DNA of 64,000 nucleotides. Origin: Vibrio galatheae (GTDB taxonomy: Bacteria; Pseudomonadota; Gammaproteobacteria; Enterobacterales; Vibrionaceae). Positions 36,807-48,435 of the stretch are shown here, piece by piece. The position numbers and the translations under genes were made by a program. Within the stretch, counting starts at the first letter, position 1; the number at the start of each line of letters is the position of its first letter. The stretch is from assembly GCF_000967545.1 (NCBI RefSeq), contig NZ_JXXV01000014.1, positions 164,482 through 228,481 of the forward strand, read 5' to 3'. Below the pieces are notes generated by a model. That model ran no database searches and was not told the origin of the DNA. It saw only the letters and a list, made by a program, of their open reading frames with translations.

Positions 36807-36836
36807 AAAAGGGAGAAGCGTGATTTCTCCCTTTTT
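36807..36836. terminator. Terminator after the DUF2799 gene
   Basis: An 11-base-pair stem (36807-36817 with 36825-36835) with T5 on the plus strand and, on the minus strand, a T run that could also serve murQ. Confidence 0.9.
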
Positions 36837-36859
36837 GATATTAACTTTCGCGCCAATGT

Positions 36860-38907
<2,048 letters not shown>

Positions 38908-39009
38908 GATGCTCAAATTTACTTAACAGTGACAGGTAATCCATTGTAAATGGAAGATAATCCTAATAACCTCGGTATCATAGCAAAATGGCGTTAGGAT
39001 GGAGAAATA

Positions 39010-39996
39010 ATGGGACCGTTATGGTTAGACGTAGCTGGTTGTGAACTGACCGCCGAAGACAGAGAGATTCTTGAGCACCCAACCGTTGGCGGGGTAATTT
39101 TGTTTGCGCGTAACTATCATGACAGTGAGCAGCTAGTTGCGTTAAATACATCAATTCGCAAAGCGGCTAAGCGCCCAATTCTGATCGGGGTTGATCAGGA
39201 AGGTGGGCGAGTTCAACGCTTCAGAGAGGGATTCTCTCTCATCCCAGCGGCCGAGCGATATGCGAAGTTCGAGATGGGCGAACAGTTAGCCGAACAAGGT
39301 GGCTGGTTAATGGCGGCCGAGCTTATTGCTCATGACATCGATTTGAGCTTTGCTCCGGTGCTTGATAAAGGCTTTGACTGTAAAGCGATTGGCAATCGTG
39401 CGTTTGGTGATGATGTCGACACTATCGTCCGTCATAGCTTAGCCTATATGAAAGGAATGAAAGCGGTTGGTATGGCGACAACAGGTAAGCACTTTCCCGG
39501 TCATGGCGGTGTCATTGCTGATTCCCACTTAGAAACGCCTTATGACCACCGAGACGATATCTTCGAGCAAGATATGAGCGTGTTTAAAGCGCAGATTGCG
39601 TCCGGGATTTTAGATGCGATGATGCCTGCTCACGTGGTGTTCCCACACTATGATGACCAGCCAGCCAGTGGCTCTGAATTTTGGTTAAAGCAAGTTCTAC
39701 GTCAACAACTCGACTTTAAAGGTATTGTTTTTTCAGACGATTTGAATATGGAAGGGGCATCTATCATGGGCGGCCCTGCCGAGCGTTCACATCAAGCGCT
39801 GGTAGCTGGTTGCGATATGCTGTTGCTGTGTAATAACCGCCATGGTCAAGTTGAGGTGTTGGATAACTTGCCGATTATGGAGACACCTGAAGCGGTTAAC
39901 TTGCTTAAGAAGCAGAGTTTCACCCTATCTGAACTGCAATGTAGTGAGCAGTGGCGACAAGCGTCTGAAGCAATGAAGCGTATTCTTGGAGCCTAG
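39010..39996 (+). CDS. nagZ: Beta-N-acetylglucosaminidase NagZ
   Basis: A 328-residue cytoplasmic family 3 glycosidase that removes GlcNAc from anhydro-muropeptides and so controls the signal for AmpC-type beta-lactamase induction. Seen are [12 protein letters not shown] (about residues 61-72), [14 protein letters not shown] with the flexible-loop Asp-His pair, and FSDDLNMEG with the nucleophile aspartate. GGAG precedes ATG 39010. It supplies the substrate of the divergent anmK-murQ operon. Confidence 0.97.
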   Translation: MGPLWLDVAGCELTAEDREILEHPTVGGVILFARNYHDSEQLVALNTSIRKAAKRPILIGVDQEGGRVQRFREGFSLIPAAERYAKFEMGEQLAEQGGWLMAAELIAHDIDLSFAPVLDKGFDCKAIGNRAFGDDVDTIVRHSLAYMKGMKAVGMATTGKHFPGHGGVIADSHLETPYDHRDDIFEQDMSVFKAQIASGILDAMMPAHVVFPHYDDQPASGSEFWLKQVLRQQLDFKGIVFSDDLNMEGASIMGGPAERSHQALVAGCDMLLLCNNRHGQVEVLDNLPIMETPEAVNLLKKQSFTLSELQCSEQWRQASEAMKRILGA

Positions 39997-39998
39997 TA

Positions 39999-40040
39999 GA
40001 TACTATCGTCAGCAAGAATCTCCTTTTGACGATAGGTATC
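39999..40040. terminator. Hairpin between nagZ and the response regulator
   Basis: Imperfect inverted repeat (39999-40011 with 40027-40040, one bulged base) between convergent genes. No T tract is present, so terminator activity is uncertain. Confidence 0.45.
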
Positions 40041-40043
40041 AAT

Positions 40044-40763
40044 TTAGTGAAAGCCGAGCATCTCTTTGAGTGTTTTGAGATAACGCCTACTGACCGGAAG
40101 TGGATGCTCACTCACGGTAATGATTTCTGCTAATCCGTTTTCTAATAGTTTGATCTCTTTGATCGCTTTGATATTGACCAAGAATTGACGATGACAACGA
40201 ACCAAAGGCGTCTTTTCTTCTAACACTTTTAAGGTTAGCTGTGAGGTTGCTTTTTGTTCATGGGTCTGGATATGGACGCCACTGATATCACTGTAGGCAA
40301 ACTCCACATCTTGCGTGGGGATAATCACGATGCGATTCAAACCAATACACGGAACTTGATCTAAACTTTGCGGCGTAATCGCAGCGAAATGGTGACGATT
40401 GTTCTGTCGAGATTTGAGTAACCGCTTAACCGTTTTCTCTAGGCGGCAGGTATCGACAGGTTTGAGCAGGTAATCAAAGGCATTATCTTCAAAGGCTTGT
40501 ACAGCAAACTCATCATAAGCGGTAACAAACACCACTTTCGGCATGGTATCTGGGTCAAGCATAGCGAGCAGCTCAATGCCGGTAATTTGCGGCATCTGAA
40601 TATCAAGGAACACGACGTCAGGTTTAAGCTGATTGATCTTTTTTAACCCTTCAATCGCATTGCTTGCTTGGCCTAATACTTCAATATGTCCCGTTTCTTC
40701 AAGCAGTTCAGTCAGCTCTTCACGAGCAAAAAGTTCGTCATCTATAACTAATGCCGACAGCAT
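40044..40763 (-). CDS. btsR: LytTR response regulator, BtsR-like
   Basis: A 239-residue two-component regulator, the same length as E. coli BtsR (YehT). The receiver domain has the acidic IDDE near the start, the phosphoacceptor in FLDIQMP (about Asp54), and the conserved Lys in LLKPVD. The C-terminal LytTR DNA-binding domain (about residues 135-235) includes RCHRQFLVNIKAI. It starts nine bases after the kinase gene. The repeats upstream of the CstA-family gene are its most likely target. It resembles a BtsR orthologue, though other LytTR regulators cannot be fully excluded. Confidence 0.85.
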   Translation of the reverse strand: MLSALVIDDELFAREELTELLEETGHIEVLGQASNAIEGLKKINQLKPDVVFLDIQMPQITGIELLAMLDPDTMPKVVFVTAYDEFAVQAFEDNAFDYLLKPVDTCRLEKTVKRLLKSRQNNRHHFAAITPQSLDQVPCIGLNRIVIIPTQDVEFAYSDISGVHIQTHEQKATSQLTLKVLEEKTPLVRCHRQFLVNIKAIKEIKLLENGLAEIITVSEHPLPVSRRYLKTLKEMLGFH

Positions 40764-40772
40764 GTGGATACC

Positions 40773-42443
40773 TTAGTTCGTGTTAGGGATGAGAAAACTC
40801 ATCCGAGTATAGTGATTGGCGTCGACTTCGATATTGAGCGCTGAAGTACGGCCAAATTTATTGGTCAGCCTTTTATCGACAATTTGCATACCGAGACCCT
40901 GATGGTCATCTGCTGGTGGAGAGTAACTTCCGGCATTATCTTCCACCACCACTTGCGCGCCCGATTCACTCATTTGACTGTAGATGCGTATTTTTCCGCC
41001 TTCCAGTAAATTGGAAATACCATGCTTAATCGCATTTTCAACCAAAGGCTGAAGGGTAAACGTGGGCACTTTACGTGTTAATAGTGATTCATCAATATCA
41101 ATCGTTACTTCTAAGCGGTCAGTGAAGCGTGCTTTTTCTATCGTAAGGTAGGCATTGACGTGGGCCAGCTCTTCTTTGAGTGTTACCGTCTCAATATCCT
41201 GCTTCAAATTACTGCGGAAAAATTGTGATAGATGCTGAATGAGTTCACGCGCTTTGGTTGGATCGCGCCTGATCACAGCACTGATGGTATTTAGTGCATT
41301 GAACAAAAAGTGTGGGTTGACCTGCGCATGCAACAACTTAATTTCAGCTTGTGACAGTAGGGTTTGTTTCTGCTGGTAGTCGCCAAACAAAATTTGACTC
41401 GACAGCAACTGAGCTATTCCTTTGGCCATTGACATATTGATGGTCGAAAAAAGCTTTCTTTTCGGCTCGTAAAGTTTGATGGTACCTATCACTTTCTCAC
41501 CAGTACGCAGTGGAATAATTAACGCAGAACCAAGCTTACAATTGGCGGAAATCGAGCATTGATAAGGCTTCTCGGCGCCGTCGAGATAGATGATGGCATT
41601 TTGTTTTATCGCATCTAATGTGCTTTGCGACGAGATCGGGGTATTGGGCTTATGATGATCATCACCAATGCCGACAAAGGCGAGGATTTTCTCGTCATCG
41701 GTGATTGAGACCGCACCTACACTGGTTTCTTCGTAGACGATACGTGCAATCTTCTCAGCATTTTGTACATTAAATCCCGAAGCAAGAATACCAACAGAGC
41801 GCTCAGCAATGTTGAGTGCCCGGCGGGAAAACGTAGCGGAGTACTCTTCAAATATGGTTTTTCTATCTTGCAAAATACTCATGAACAGTGCGGCACCGAC
41901 CGAGTTGGCGATAATCATCGGCGCTGCAATCGCCGAAACCAGAGCATAGGCTTGATCAAATGGCTTAGCGACGATCAAAATGACTAGCATCTGGACGATT
42001 TCCGCAATCAAGGTAATGGCGAACACCACGCTCGGGCTAAATAGCTGATCGGATTTGCCTTTACGTAAAAAGTAAATGTGAAACAGGCCACCAATTAATC
42101 CTTCAGCTGTGGTCGAAATTGCACAGGCGAGGTCGGTAAATCCGCCTAAGTGATAGCGGTGAAGGCCGCCGGTAAGCCCGACAAAGAATCCCACCACTGG
42201 ACCGCCAAATAGTCCACCCATGACCGCACCTATGGCACGCGTATTAGCAATCGCATCACTGATTTGTAAGCCAAAGTACGTCCCCATGATGCAGAAGAGT
42301 GAAAATAGGACGTAGGTACTTAATTTGTGACTTAATCGATTGGAGACATTAAGCAGAGGCAGAAAAATCGGTGTCTTGCTCAGCATATAAGCGAGGACGA
42401 GGTAGACACACATCTGTTGGAGTAGAGAGAGAATCAGATCCAT
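40773..42443 (-). CDS. btsS: LytS-type sensor histidine kinase, BtsS-like
   Basis: A 556-residue membrane sensor (E. coli BtsS is 561). The N-terminal 5TM-LYT region (about residues 1-200) is hydrophobic with GGLHRYHLGGFTDL, a GAF domain follows (about 215-340), then the His_kinase domain with the phosphoacceptor in VNPHFLFNALNTI and the ATPase with LQPLVENAIKHGI. BtsS in E. coli is a high-affinity pyruvate sensor; a matching role here is inferred from architecture, pairing with the LytTR gene and the nearby CstA-family transporter. Confidence 0.85.
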   Translation of the reverse strand: MDLILSLLQQMCVYLVLAYMLSKTPIFLPLLNVSNRLSHKLSTYVLFSLFCIMGTYFGLQISDAIANTRAIGAVMGGLFGGPVVGFFVGLTGGLHRYHLGGFTDLACAISTTAEGLIGGLFHIYFLRKGKSDQLFSPSVVFAITLIAEIVQMLVILIVAKPFDQAYALVSAIAAPMIIANSVGAALFMSILQDRKTIFEEYSATFSRRALNIAERSVGILASGFNVQNAEKIARIVYEETSVGAVSITDDEKILAFVGIGDDHHKPNTPISSQSTLDAIKQNAIIYLDGAEKPYQCSISANCKLGSALIIPLRTGEKVIGTIKLYEPKRKLFSTINMSMAKGIAQLLSSQILFGDYQQKQTLLSQAEIKLLHAQVNPHFLFNALNTISAVIRRDPTKARELIQHLSQFFRSNLKQDIETVTLKEELAHVNAYLTIEKARFTDRLEVTIDIDESLLTRKVPTFTLQPLVENAIKHGISNLLEGGKIRIYSQMSESGAQVVVEDNAGSYSPPADDHQGLGMQIVDKRLTNKFGRTSALNIEVDANHYTRMSFLIPNTN

Positions 42444-42544
42444 AGCGATTAAGTTAGCGGGATTTGCGCCTATTTTAGTTAACTAAGCATACGGAAAACA
42501 TGCTTAACTCATGTTTTAGCAATAAAGTTCTATTAAATATTTGG

Positions 42545-42671
42545 TGTAAATATAAATTTACATTTATGTTTTTTATTGTTTACATCTTGAAATCTATTTT
42601 TAGGCTGTTATTTTATTGGTTATTCCAGTCTAGTAAATGTAAAGATAACTAGGTGTAAAAATAAATATACA
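42545..42671 (+). promoter_or_regulatory. Three TyrR boxes upstream of aroF
   Basis: Matches to the TyrR box TGTAAAN6TTTACA: 42545-42562 is perfect; 42567-42584 has TGTTTT in the left half; 42654-42671 has TATACA in the right half and ends 10 bases before the aroF start. The first two are adjacent, five bases apart. A strong box next to weaker boxes and one near the start fits tyrosine-dependent repression of aroF by TyrR, as in E. coli. Confidence 0.88.
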
Positions 42672-42681
42672 GGTTTGAGTT

Positions 42682-43755
42682 ATGCAAAAAAGTGAATTGA
42701 GCAATATTAACATTAGCGACGAGCAAGTCCTTATTACACCACAAGAGTTAAAAGCAAAGTTACCTTTGAGTGACAATGCGCGTCGTTTTATTCAACACTC
42801 ACGCCAAACTATCGCAGACATCATTCATAAGAAAGATCATCGTTTGTTGGTTGTGTGTGGTCCATGTTCAATTCACGATATCGAAGCGGCAAAGGAATAT
42901 GCTAAGCGTTTAAAGGCATTGTCAGAGCAACTGAGCGACCAATTGTACATTGTGATGCGAGTGTACTTTGAAAAGCCTCGTACGACGGTGGGGTGGAAAG
43001 GGTTAATTAACGACCCACACCTAGATGGCTCTTTCGATATCGAGCATGGCCTCCATGTTGGCCGTGAACTTCTGGTTGAACTTGCTGAAATGGAAATTCC
43101 ACTTGCAACAGAAGCGCTTGATCCGATCAGCCCTCAGTACTTGGCTGATACATTTAGCTGGGCGGCAATTGGTGCGCGCACTACAGAATCGCAAACACAC
43201 CGTGAAATGGCCAGTGGTCTGTCAATGCCAATCGGCTTTAAAAACGGCACTGACGGTAGCTTAGCGACCGCGATTAATGCGATGCAAGCGGCTTCTTCTA
43301 GCCACCGCTTTATGGGGATTAACACTGAAGGCCAAGTGGCGCTGTTAACCACTCAAGGTAACCCGAACGGTCATGTGATCTTACGTGGTGGTAAACAGAC
43401 CAACTACGATTCGGTTTCTGTTACTGAATGTGAGCAAGATATGGCGAAACATGGTCTTGATGCATCATTGATGATCGATTGTAGCCACGCTAACTCGCGC
43501 AAAGATTTTCGTCGTCAACCTTTGGTGGCAGAAGATGTGATTCATCAAATTCGTGAAGGCAACAAATCGATTATTGGCTTGATGATCGAAAGTCATATTA
43601 ACGAAGGTAATCAATCTTCAGATATTCCGTTAAGTGAGATGCAGTACGGCGTTTCAATCACTGATGCGTGTATCAATTGGGATACAACTGAGGCACTATT
43701 ACGTCATGCACACGAAGAGCTAGTTCCTTTCCTAGAAAATCGTCTGAAAGGGTAA
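42682..43755 (+). CDS. aroF: DAHP synthase, probable tyrosine-sensitive AroF
   Basis: A 357-residue class I 3-deoxy-7-phosphoheptulonate synthase, the first enzyme of the shikimate pathway, condensing PEP and erythrose 4-phosphate. Motifs are VVCGPCSIHD (metal-binding Cys), MRVYFEKPRTTVGWKG, GARTTESQTHRE and DCSHANSRKD. The isozyme is assigned as AroF because tyrA follows 15 bases later, as in the E. coli aroF-tyrA operon, and TyrR boxes precede it. Feedback specificity cannot be read with certainty from the protein alone. Confidence 0.92.
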   Translation: MQKSELSNINISDEQVLITPQELKAKLPLSDNARRFIQHSRQTIADIIHKKDHRLLVVCGPCSIHDIEAAKEYAKRLKALSEQLSDQLYIVMRVYFEKPRTTVGWKGLINDPHLDGSFDIEHGLHVGRELLVELAEMEIPLATEALDPISPQYLADTFSWAAIGARTTESQTHREMASGLSMPIGFKNGTDGSLATAINAMQAASSSHRFMGINTEGQVALLTTQGNPNGHVILRGGKQTNYDSVSVTECEQDMAKHGLDASLMIDCSHANSRKDFRRQPLVAEDVIHQIREGNKSIIGLMIESHINEGNQSSDIPLSEMQYGVSITDACINWDTTEALLRHAHEELVPFLENRLKG

Positions 43756-43770
43756 TATCAAGGAATATCA

Positions 43771-44898
43771 ATGGCAGTTGAATTGAATGCATTGCGTGAT
43801 CAGATAGACGCAGTCGATAAACAGATTCTGGATTTGTTAGCCCAACGGCTCTCACTTGTTGAGAAGGTGGGTGAGGTAAAAAGTGAGCATGGTTTGCCCA
43901 TCTATGCACCGGATCGTGAGGCGGCGATGCTGGCCTCTCGACGTGCCGAAGCTGAGAAAAAGGGTGTACCGCCGCAGCTGATAGAAGACATTTTGCGTCG
44001 CACTATGCGTGAGTCATACGCCAGTGAGAAAGACTCTGGTTTTAAATGTCTTAATCCCGAGCTGCGTTCGATTGTTGTTGTCGGTGGTAACGGCCAACTT
44101 GGTGGACTGTTTGGTCGCATGTTTAAGCTTTCTGGCTATGATGTCAGAGTGCTTGGCAGTAAAGATTGGCATCGTGCTGATGAGTTGCTTGCCAATGCAG
44201 GCATGGTGGTTGTGACCGTGCCGATTCATTTGACTGAAGGGGTGATTGAAAAACTGGGTAACTTACCATCAGACTGCATTTTATGTGACTTAACTTCAAT
44301 TAAGTCTAAGCCATTGCAAGCGATGCTCAATGTCCATAAAGGGCCTGTTGTTGGTTTGCACCCAATGTTTGGTCCTGATGTGACAAGTTTAGCTAAGCAG
44401 GTGATTGTCTACTGTGATGGACGTGGTAGTGAACAATACCAATGGCTGCTCAAGCAATTTTCTATCTGGGGCGCAAGCTTGTGTCAGATTGACGCCAGTG
44501 ACCACGACCATGGTATGACCTTGATTCAAGCTCTGCGACACTTTACGTCGTTTGCTTATGGTTTGCACCTAAGTCGTGAAAACCCAAATATTGATCAGCT
44601 ACTTCAGCTAAGTTCACCGATATACCGTTTGGAACTGGCGATGGTTGGTCGTCTGTTTGGTCAAGATCCGAACCTCTATGGCGACATCATTCTTTCTTCG
44701 CAAGAGAATATTGATATGATCAAACGCTTCCACCGCTGTTTTGGTGAAGCTCTAGACATTCTTGATAGTCGAGATAAACAGGCTTTTGTACAAAGCTTTA
44801 ATAAAGTCAGTGATTGGTTTGGTGATTACTCGACCCAGTTCCTCGCAGAGAGCCAAAATCTATTAAAGCAAGCTAATGACTCTATCCATCGCGGCTAG
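43771..44898 (+). CDS. tyrA: Bifunctional chorismate mutase / prephenate dehydrogenase
   Basis: A 375-residue T-protein for tyrosine synthesis. The N-terminal chorismate mutase domain (about residues 1-90) has [19 protein letters not shown], and the dehydrogenase begins with the NAD-binding [17 protein letters not shown] (about residues 100-116). LHPMFGPDV and [14 protein letters not shown] are active-site regions. The length matches E. coli TyrA (373). It is second in the TyrR-controlled aroF-tyrA operon. Confidence 0.97.
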   Translation: MAVELNALRDQIDAVDKQILDLLAQRLSLVEKVGEVKSEHGLPIYAPDREAAMLASRRAEAEKKGVPPQLIEDILRRTMRESYASEKDSGFKCLNPELRSIVVVGGNGQLGGLFGRMFKLSGYDVRVLGSKDWHRADELLANAGMVVVTVPIHLTEGVIEKLGNLPSDCILCDLTSIKSKPLQAMLNVHKGPVVGLHPMFGPDVTSLAKQVIVYCDGRGSEQYQWLLKQFSIWGASLCQIDASDHDHGMTLIQALRHFTSFAYGLHLSRENPNIDQLLQLSSPIYRLELAMVGRLFGQDPNLYGDIILSSQENIDMIKRFHRCFGEALDILDSRDKQAFVQSFNKVSDWFGDYSTQFLAESQNLLKQANDSIHRG

Positions 44899-44920
44899 AG
44901 TGCTAAGCGAGTAGAGATAG

Positions 44921-44948
44921 AAAAAGAGCGACCAGATGGTCGCTCTTT
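44921..44948. terminator. Terminator between tyrA and the M23 gene
   Basis: A perfect 11-base-pair stem (44923-44933 with 44938-44948) with loop AGAT. The minus strand has the longer T run, so it probably serves both convergent units. Confidence 0.88.
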
Positions 44949-44968
44949 GAGTATTTATGGCAAAGTAA

Positions 44969-45961
44969 TTATTGAATGGTCACTGTCTCAACGTTTGACT
45001 CTTGGTCATTTTTTACTGTATTGACTGAGCTATCTTGGTAAGGGTTGTTGGTCAAGTTCACTTGTAACCTTACCGTGTCATCAATCAATTTCACCAAGGG
45101 GGCCCACTTTACTTTCTTTTCTTTCTCAAACAGGTAGTTAAAGTTTTCTGGTGTCCAATCAATGGTGTATTGTGGGTTAAGCGCTCGACCTAAGAATCGT
45201 ACTTCGTAGTGCAAATGTGGGCCTGTTGAATTGCCTGAATTACCACAAGTCGCAATCACATCCCCCTTACTGACAAACTGTCCACTACGAACATTAAAGC
45301 GGTTGAGGTGCGCGTACGAACTCATAAACCCAAACGAGTGGCGTACGGTTAAGAAATTACCAAAGCCTTTTTTACTAGGACGAACGGTTTCTACAACGCC
45401 ATCGGCAGGGGCGTAAATTTCTTCGCCGCGCTTACACGTTAAATCGATACCTGTATGGGTATGCCTTTTACCTGTGATTGGATTGGTACGTCGGCCGAAT
45501 GAAGACGAAATGCGTTCATAATGCATGGGGGAGTCGTTAGGAATCATGCGAAACATAGTCGCACGTACCGCAGAGTCAACGGCCGCAGCATCGATGCGGT
45601 TCTCCAAACTAGCGTCATCAAGCAAGGTGTCATCGGCTAAACCAAGAACAGATTCCACATCGTAGACACGTTTGCCTAATACATGGATTTGGTTACGTTT
45701 TTCTTCCAACTCTTGTGAGAGAGAGTGCGTGGTATCGACTTGTTCCTCGTACAGCATTTCTAGCTCACTGAGTTTAATAGTGAGTGACGAGTACTTCTCT
45801 TGAGTCTGTTGTTTTTGCTGCCATTGATAGTAGCCGTAGCCGACCCCAGAGATAAGAGTGCCACTCAACAGCGCTATCGTAGTCAAAAGGGCTTTTCTTG
45901 AAACATCAAAACGTTGTACCCCCGATGAGTTGGGGATAGAAATGGTTATTTTATTCGACAT
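44969..45961 (-). CDS. Membrane-anchored M23 family endopeptidase
   Basis: A 330-residue LytM/M23 zinc peptidase. A short cytoplasmic N-terminus, one membrane span (about residues 24-46) and a coiled coil (about 55-100) lead to the peptidase domain (about 155-260) with HTGIDLTC (HxxxD), YAHLNRF and GPHLHYEVR (HxH), so all metal ligands are present. It probably cleaves peptidoglycan cross-links in the periplasm; TagE-like proteins of vibrios have this layout. It begins 12 bases after the PilZ gene and is probably in an operon with it. Confidence 0.87.
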   Translation of the reverse strand: MSNKITISIPNSSGVQRFDVSRKALLTTIALLSGTLISGVGYGYYQWQQKQQTQEKYSSLTIKLSELEMLYEEQVDTTHSLSQELEEKRNQIHVLGKRVYDVESVLGLADDTLLDDASLENRIDAAAVDSAVRATMFRMIPNDSPMHYERISSSFGRRTNPITGKRHTHTGIDLTCKRGEEIYAPADGVVETVRPSKKGFGNFLTVRHSFGFMSSYAHLNRFNVRSGQFVSKGDVIATCGNSGNSTGPHLHYEVRFLGRALNPQYTIDWTPENFNYLFEKEKKVKWAPLVKLIDDTVRLQVNLTNNPYQDSSVNTVKNDQESNVETVTIQ

Positions 45962-45973
45962 ATTTTGGTTAGA

Positions 45974-46345
45974 TTAGGTGTATTCACCGAGATCTGAGAG
46001 GTGTTCGATATCCCTGTGTAACAGTTCATCATCACCTACGTTTAACTCAACTAATCGCTTTAAGTGCCCGATACTCTCAATATCAATATGATCAATGCTC
46101 AGACGAATCACATTGTTATTAAGCCCAACAATATTTCCTACAAGTTGGATCGTGACATCACTTCCTGCCAGCGAAAATTCAACATTTACTGGTTTATCTC
46201 TATCGAGCAAGCTTGATTGTTCGCTACTGACTAACAGTCCGTGCAGCGATAAATCCGATACTAAGGCTACTATTGAGGTGGTATCTTGTGTCAGTGTTGC
46301 TTGAGTTTGATAAACAATACGCGAAAAACGACGACGTTCGATCAT
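45974..46345 (-). CDS. PilZ-domain c-di-GMP receptor, PlzA-like
   Basis: A 123-residue single-domain PilZ protein. The two c-di-GMP-binding motifs are intact: ERRRFSR (RxxxR) at residues 3-9 and DLSLHGLLVS (DxSxxG). ATG 46345 is chosen; a TTG seven codons upstream also keeps the frame open. From memory V. cholerae PlzA (VC0697) occupies the same position between tyrA and ettA. The partner it controls is unknown; the downstream M23 peptidase, 12 bases away, is an obvious candidate by operon structure only. Confidence 0.88.
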   Translation of the reverse strand: MIERRRFSRIVYQTQATLTQDTTSIVALVSDLSLHGLLVSSEQSSLLDRDKPVNVEFSLAGSDVTIQLVGNIVGLNNNVIRLSIDHIDIESIGHLKRLVELNVGDDELLHRDIEHLSDLGEYT

Positions 46346-46460
46346 AATCTTCTCTCTATATTTCAACTCGTAAGAGTAACAAAACTAAAGTGGCTGCTAT
46401 GCGCGGTTGTTCTCATTCTTCGCTTTCATCAATACAGAGTTATCCGTATTGTGAGCTATA

Positions 46461-46490
46461 TAATAAAGGCCGCTAATATTAGCGGCCTCT
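46461..46490 (-). terminator. Terminator of ettA
   Basis: Palindrome AGGCCGCTAA/TTAGCGGCCT (46468-46489), followed on the minus strand by TTTATTAT. Confidence 0.82.
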
Positions 46491-46509
46491 GCACAAAGAT
46501 CAAGCGTAT

Positions 46510-48177
46510 TTACTTAGTCATGCGCTTGTACTTGATGCGATGCGGCTCCGCAGCTTCTGGGCCAAGAGTCTTCTTCAACCACTCCATGTACTCAGTATAG
46601 TTACCTTCGTAGAAGTTAACCTGACCTTCGTCGCGGTAGTCGATGATGTGGGTTGCAATACGGTCAAGGAACCAACGGTCGTGCGAGATAACCATGGCAC
46701 AACCAGGGAACTCTAGCAGAGCTTCTTCTAGCGCACGTAGCGTTTCAACATCAAGGTCGTTGGTTGGTTCGTCGAGCAACAGTACGTTGCCGCCGGCTTT
46801 CAGTAGCTTAGCTAAGTGAACACGGTTACGTTCACCACCAGACAGCTCACCGATCACCTTCTGTTGATCTGAGCCTTTGAAGTTGAAGCGCGAGCAGTAG
46901 GCACGTGCAGGAATTTCAAAGTTGTTGATCTTGATGATATCCGCACCTTCGGAAATCTCTTGATAAACGGTTTTGGAATCATCCATTGAGTCACGGAACT
47001 GATCAACTGACGCCAGTTTCACCGTTTCACCCATTTCAATCGTACCCGCATCAGGTTGCTCTGTACCGCTTAGCATCTTGAATAGTGTTGATTTACCTGC
47101 ACCGTTGGCACCGATGATACCGACGATGGCACCTTTAGGAATGCTGAACGATAGATCGTCAATCAGTACGCGCCCATCAAAAGACTTGGTGAGGTTGTTC
47201 ACTTCGATAACCTTGTCACCTAGACGCTCACCAGGTGGGATGAACAGTTCGTTAGTTTCGTTGCGCTTCTGACGATCACCGCTTTGCAGTTCTTCAAAAC
47301 GAGCCATACGCGCTTTAGATTTTGATTGACGACCTTTCGGGTTTTGACGTACCCACTCCAGTTCTTTCTCAATCGTCTTTTGGCGTGCTTTCTCTTGTGA
47401 GGCTTCTTGTTGCAGACGTGCATCTTTTTGCTCTAGCCAAGAGGTGTAGTTACCTTGCCATGGAATACCTTCACCACGGTCAAGTTCAAGAATCCAACCC
47501 GCCGCATTGTCAAGGAAGTAGCGGTCGTGGGTAATGGCCACAACAGTACCTGTGTAATCAACGAGGAAGCGTTCTAACCAAGCAACAGACTCAGCGTCTA
47601 AGTGGTTGGTTGGTTCGTCGAGCAGTAGCATGTCTGGTTTAGACAGAAGCAAACGACAGATAGCGACACGGCGGCGCTCACCACCAGATAGATTTGCGAT
47701 TTTGGCATCCCATTCAGGAAGGCGCAGTGCATCGGCAGCACGCTCTAGTGCATTCTCTAGGTTGTGGCCTTCTTTGGCTTGAATTAGAGCTTCAAGCTCA
47801 CCTTGCTCTTTGGCCAGCGCATCGAAATCAGCGTCAGGTTCTGCATAGGCTGCGTATACTTCGTCAAGACGCTTCATTGCACCCGCAACGTCAGAAACCG
47901 CTTCTTCAACGATTTCACGAACGGTTTTCGATTCATCTAGAACAGGTTCTTGAGGAAGGTAGCCAACATTAAGGCCAGGTTGTGGACGTGCTTCGCCATC
48001 GATATCAGTATCGATGCCAGCCATAATGCGTAGCAGAGTAGATTTACCTGCACCGTTTAAACCCAAAACACCGATTTTGGCGCCTGGGAAGAAGCTAAGA
48101 GAGATGTCTTTAAGAATTTGTCGCTTTGGTGGCACAATCTTGCTCACGCGCGACATGGTATATACGTATTCAGCCAT
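46510..48177 (-). CDS. ettA: Energy-dependent translational throttle protein EttA
   Basis: A 555-residue ABC-F protein with no membrane domain. There are two ATPase cassettes: GLNGAGKST with LSGGERRRVA and LLDEPTNHLDAESV, then GANGAGKST with LSGGERNRVH and LLDEPTNDLDVETL. A charged linker of the PtIM type (about residues 240-320) joins them. EttA binds the ribosomal E site and gates the first elongation cycle according to ATP level. Length and the YVYTMSRVSKIVPPKRQIL start match E. coli EttA (YjjK), which also neighbours slt and trpR there. Confidence 0.95.
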   Translation of the reverse strand: MAEYVYTMSRVSKIVPPKRQILKDISLSFFPGAKIGVLGLNGAGKSTLLRIMAGIDTDIDGEARPQPGLNVGYLPQEPVLDESKTVREIVEEAVSDVAGAMKRLDEVYAAYAEPDADFDALAKEQGELEALIQAKEGHNLENALERAADALRLPEWDAKIANLSGGERRRVAICRLLLSKPDMLLLDEPTNHLDAESVAWLERFLVDYTGTVVAITHDRYFLDNAAGWILELDRGEGIPWQGNYTSWLEQKDARLQQEASQEKARQKTIEKELEWVRQNPKGRQSKSKARMARFEELQSGDRQKRNETNELFIPPGERLGDKVIEVNNLTKSFDGRVLIDDLSFSIPKGAIVGIIGANGAGKSTLFKMLSGTEQPDAGTIEMGETVKLASVDQFRDSMDDSKTVYQEISEGADIIKINNFEIPARAYCSRFNFKGSDQQKVIGELSGGERNRVHLAKLLKAGGNVLLLDEPTNDLDVETLRALEEALLEFPGCAMVISHDRWFLDRIATHIIDYRDEGQVNFYEGNYTEYMEWLKKTLGPEAAEPHRIKYKRMTK

Positions 48178-48435
48178 TGCCGATCGTTCCTAAATAGTCA
48201 GTTCACGTAAAAGGTTATTTTATACTAACCGAACTCAGTTTGTTACCACAGAAAGCGAGACACTGAAATTGATAGTGATTGCTGATGAATTACTAAGCAA
48301 TAATTTGTCCAAAGCAAGCTAGATGTCACAGTTGTGTGAATTTATTATTATTTACATCTACGTGCTTTACAGTGCTGTTTACAATAAGTCTTAATAGGGA
48401 ACACCATAGATTTCTAATCTCAGGATGAGACTCTT

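Noticed and set aside
44969..45961. M23 peptidase named as a specific Shy endopeptidase
   Set aside because: The layout with a membrane anchor and coiled coil resembles TagE-like proteins more; I could not settle the orthologue without alignment, so no symbol was given.
46286..46600. 104-residue plus-strand ORF between the PilZ gene and ettA
   Set aside because: It crosses the ettA terminator and is antisense to both neighbours; no family resemblance.
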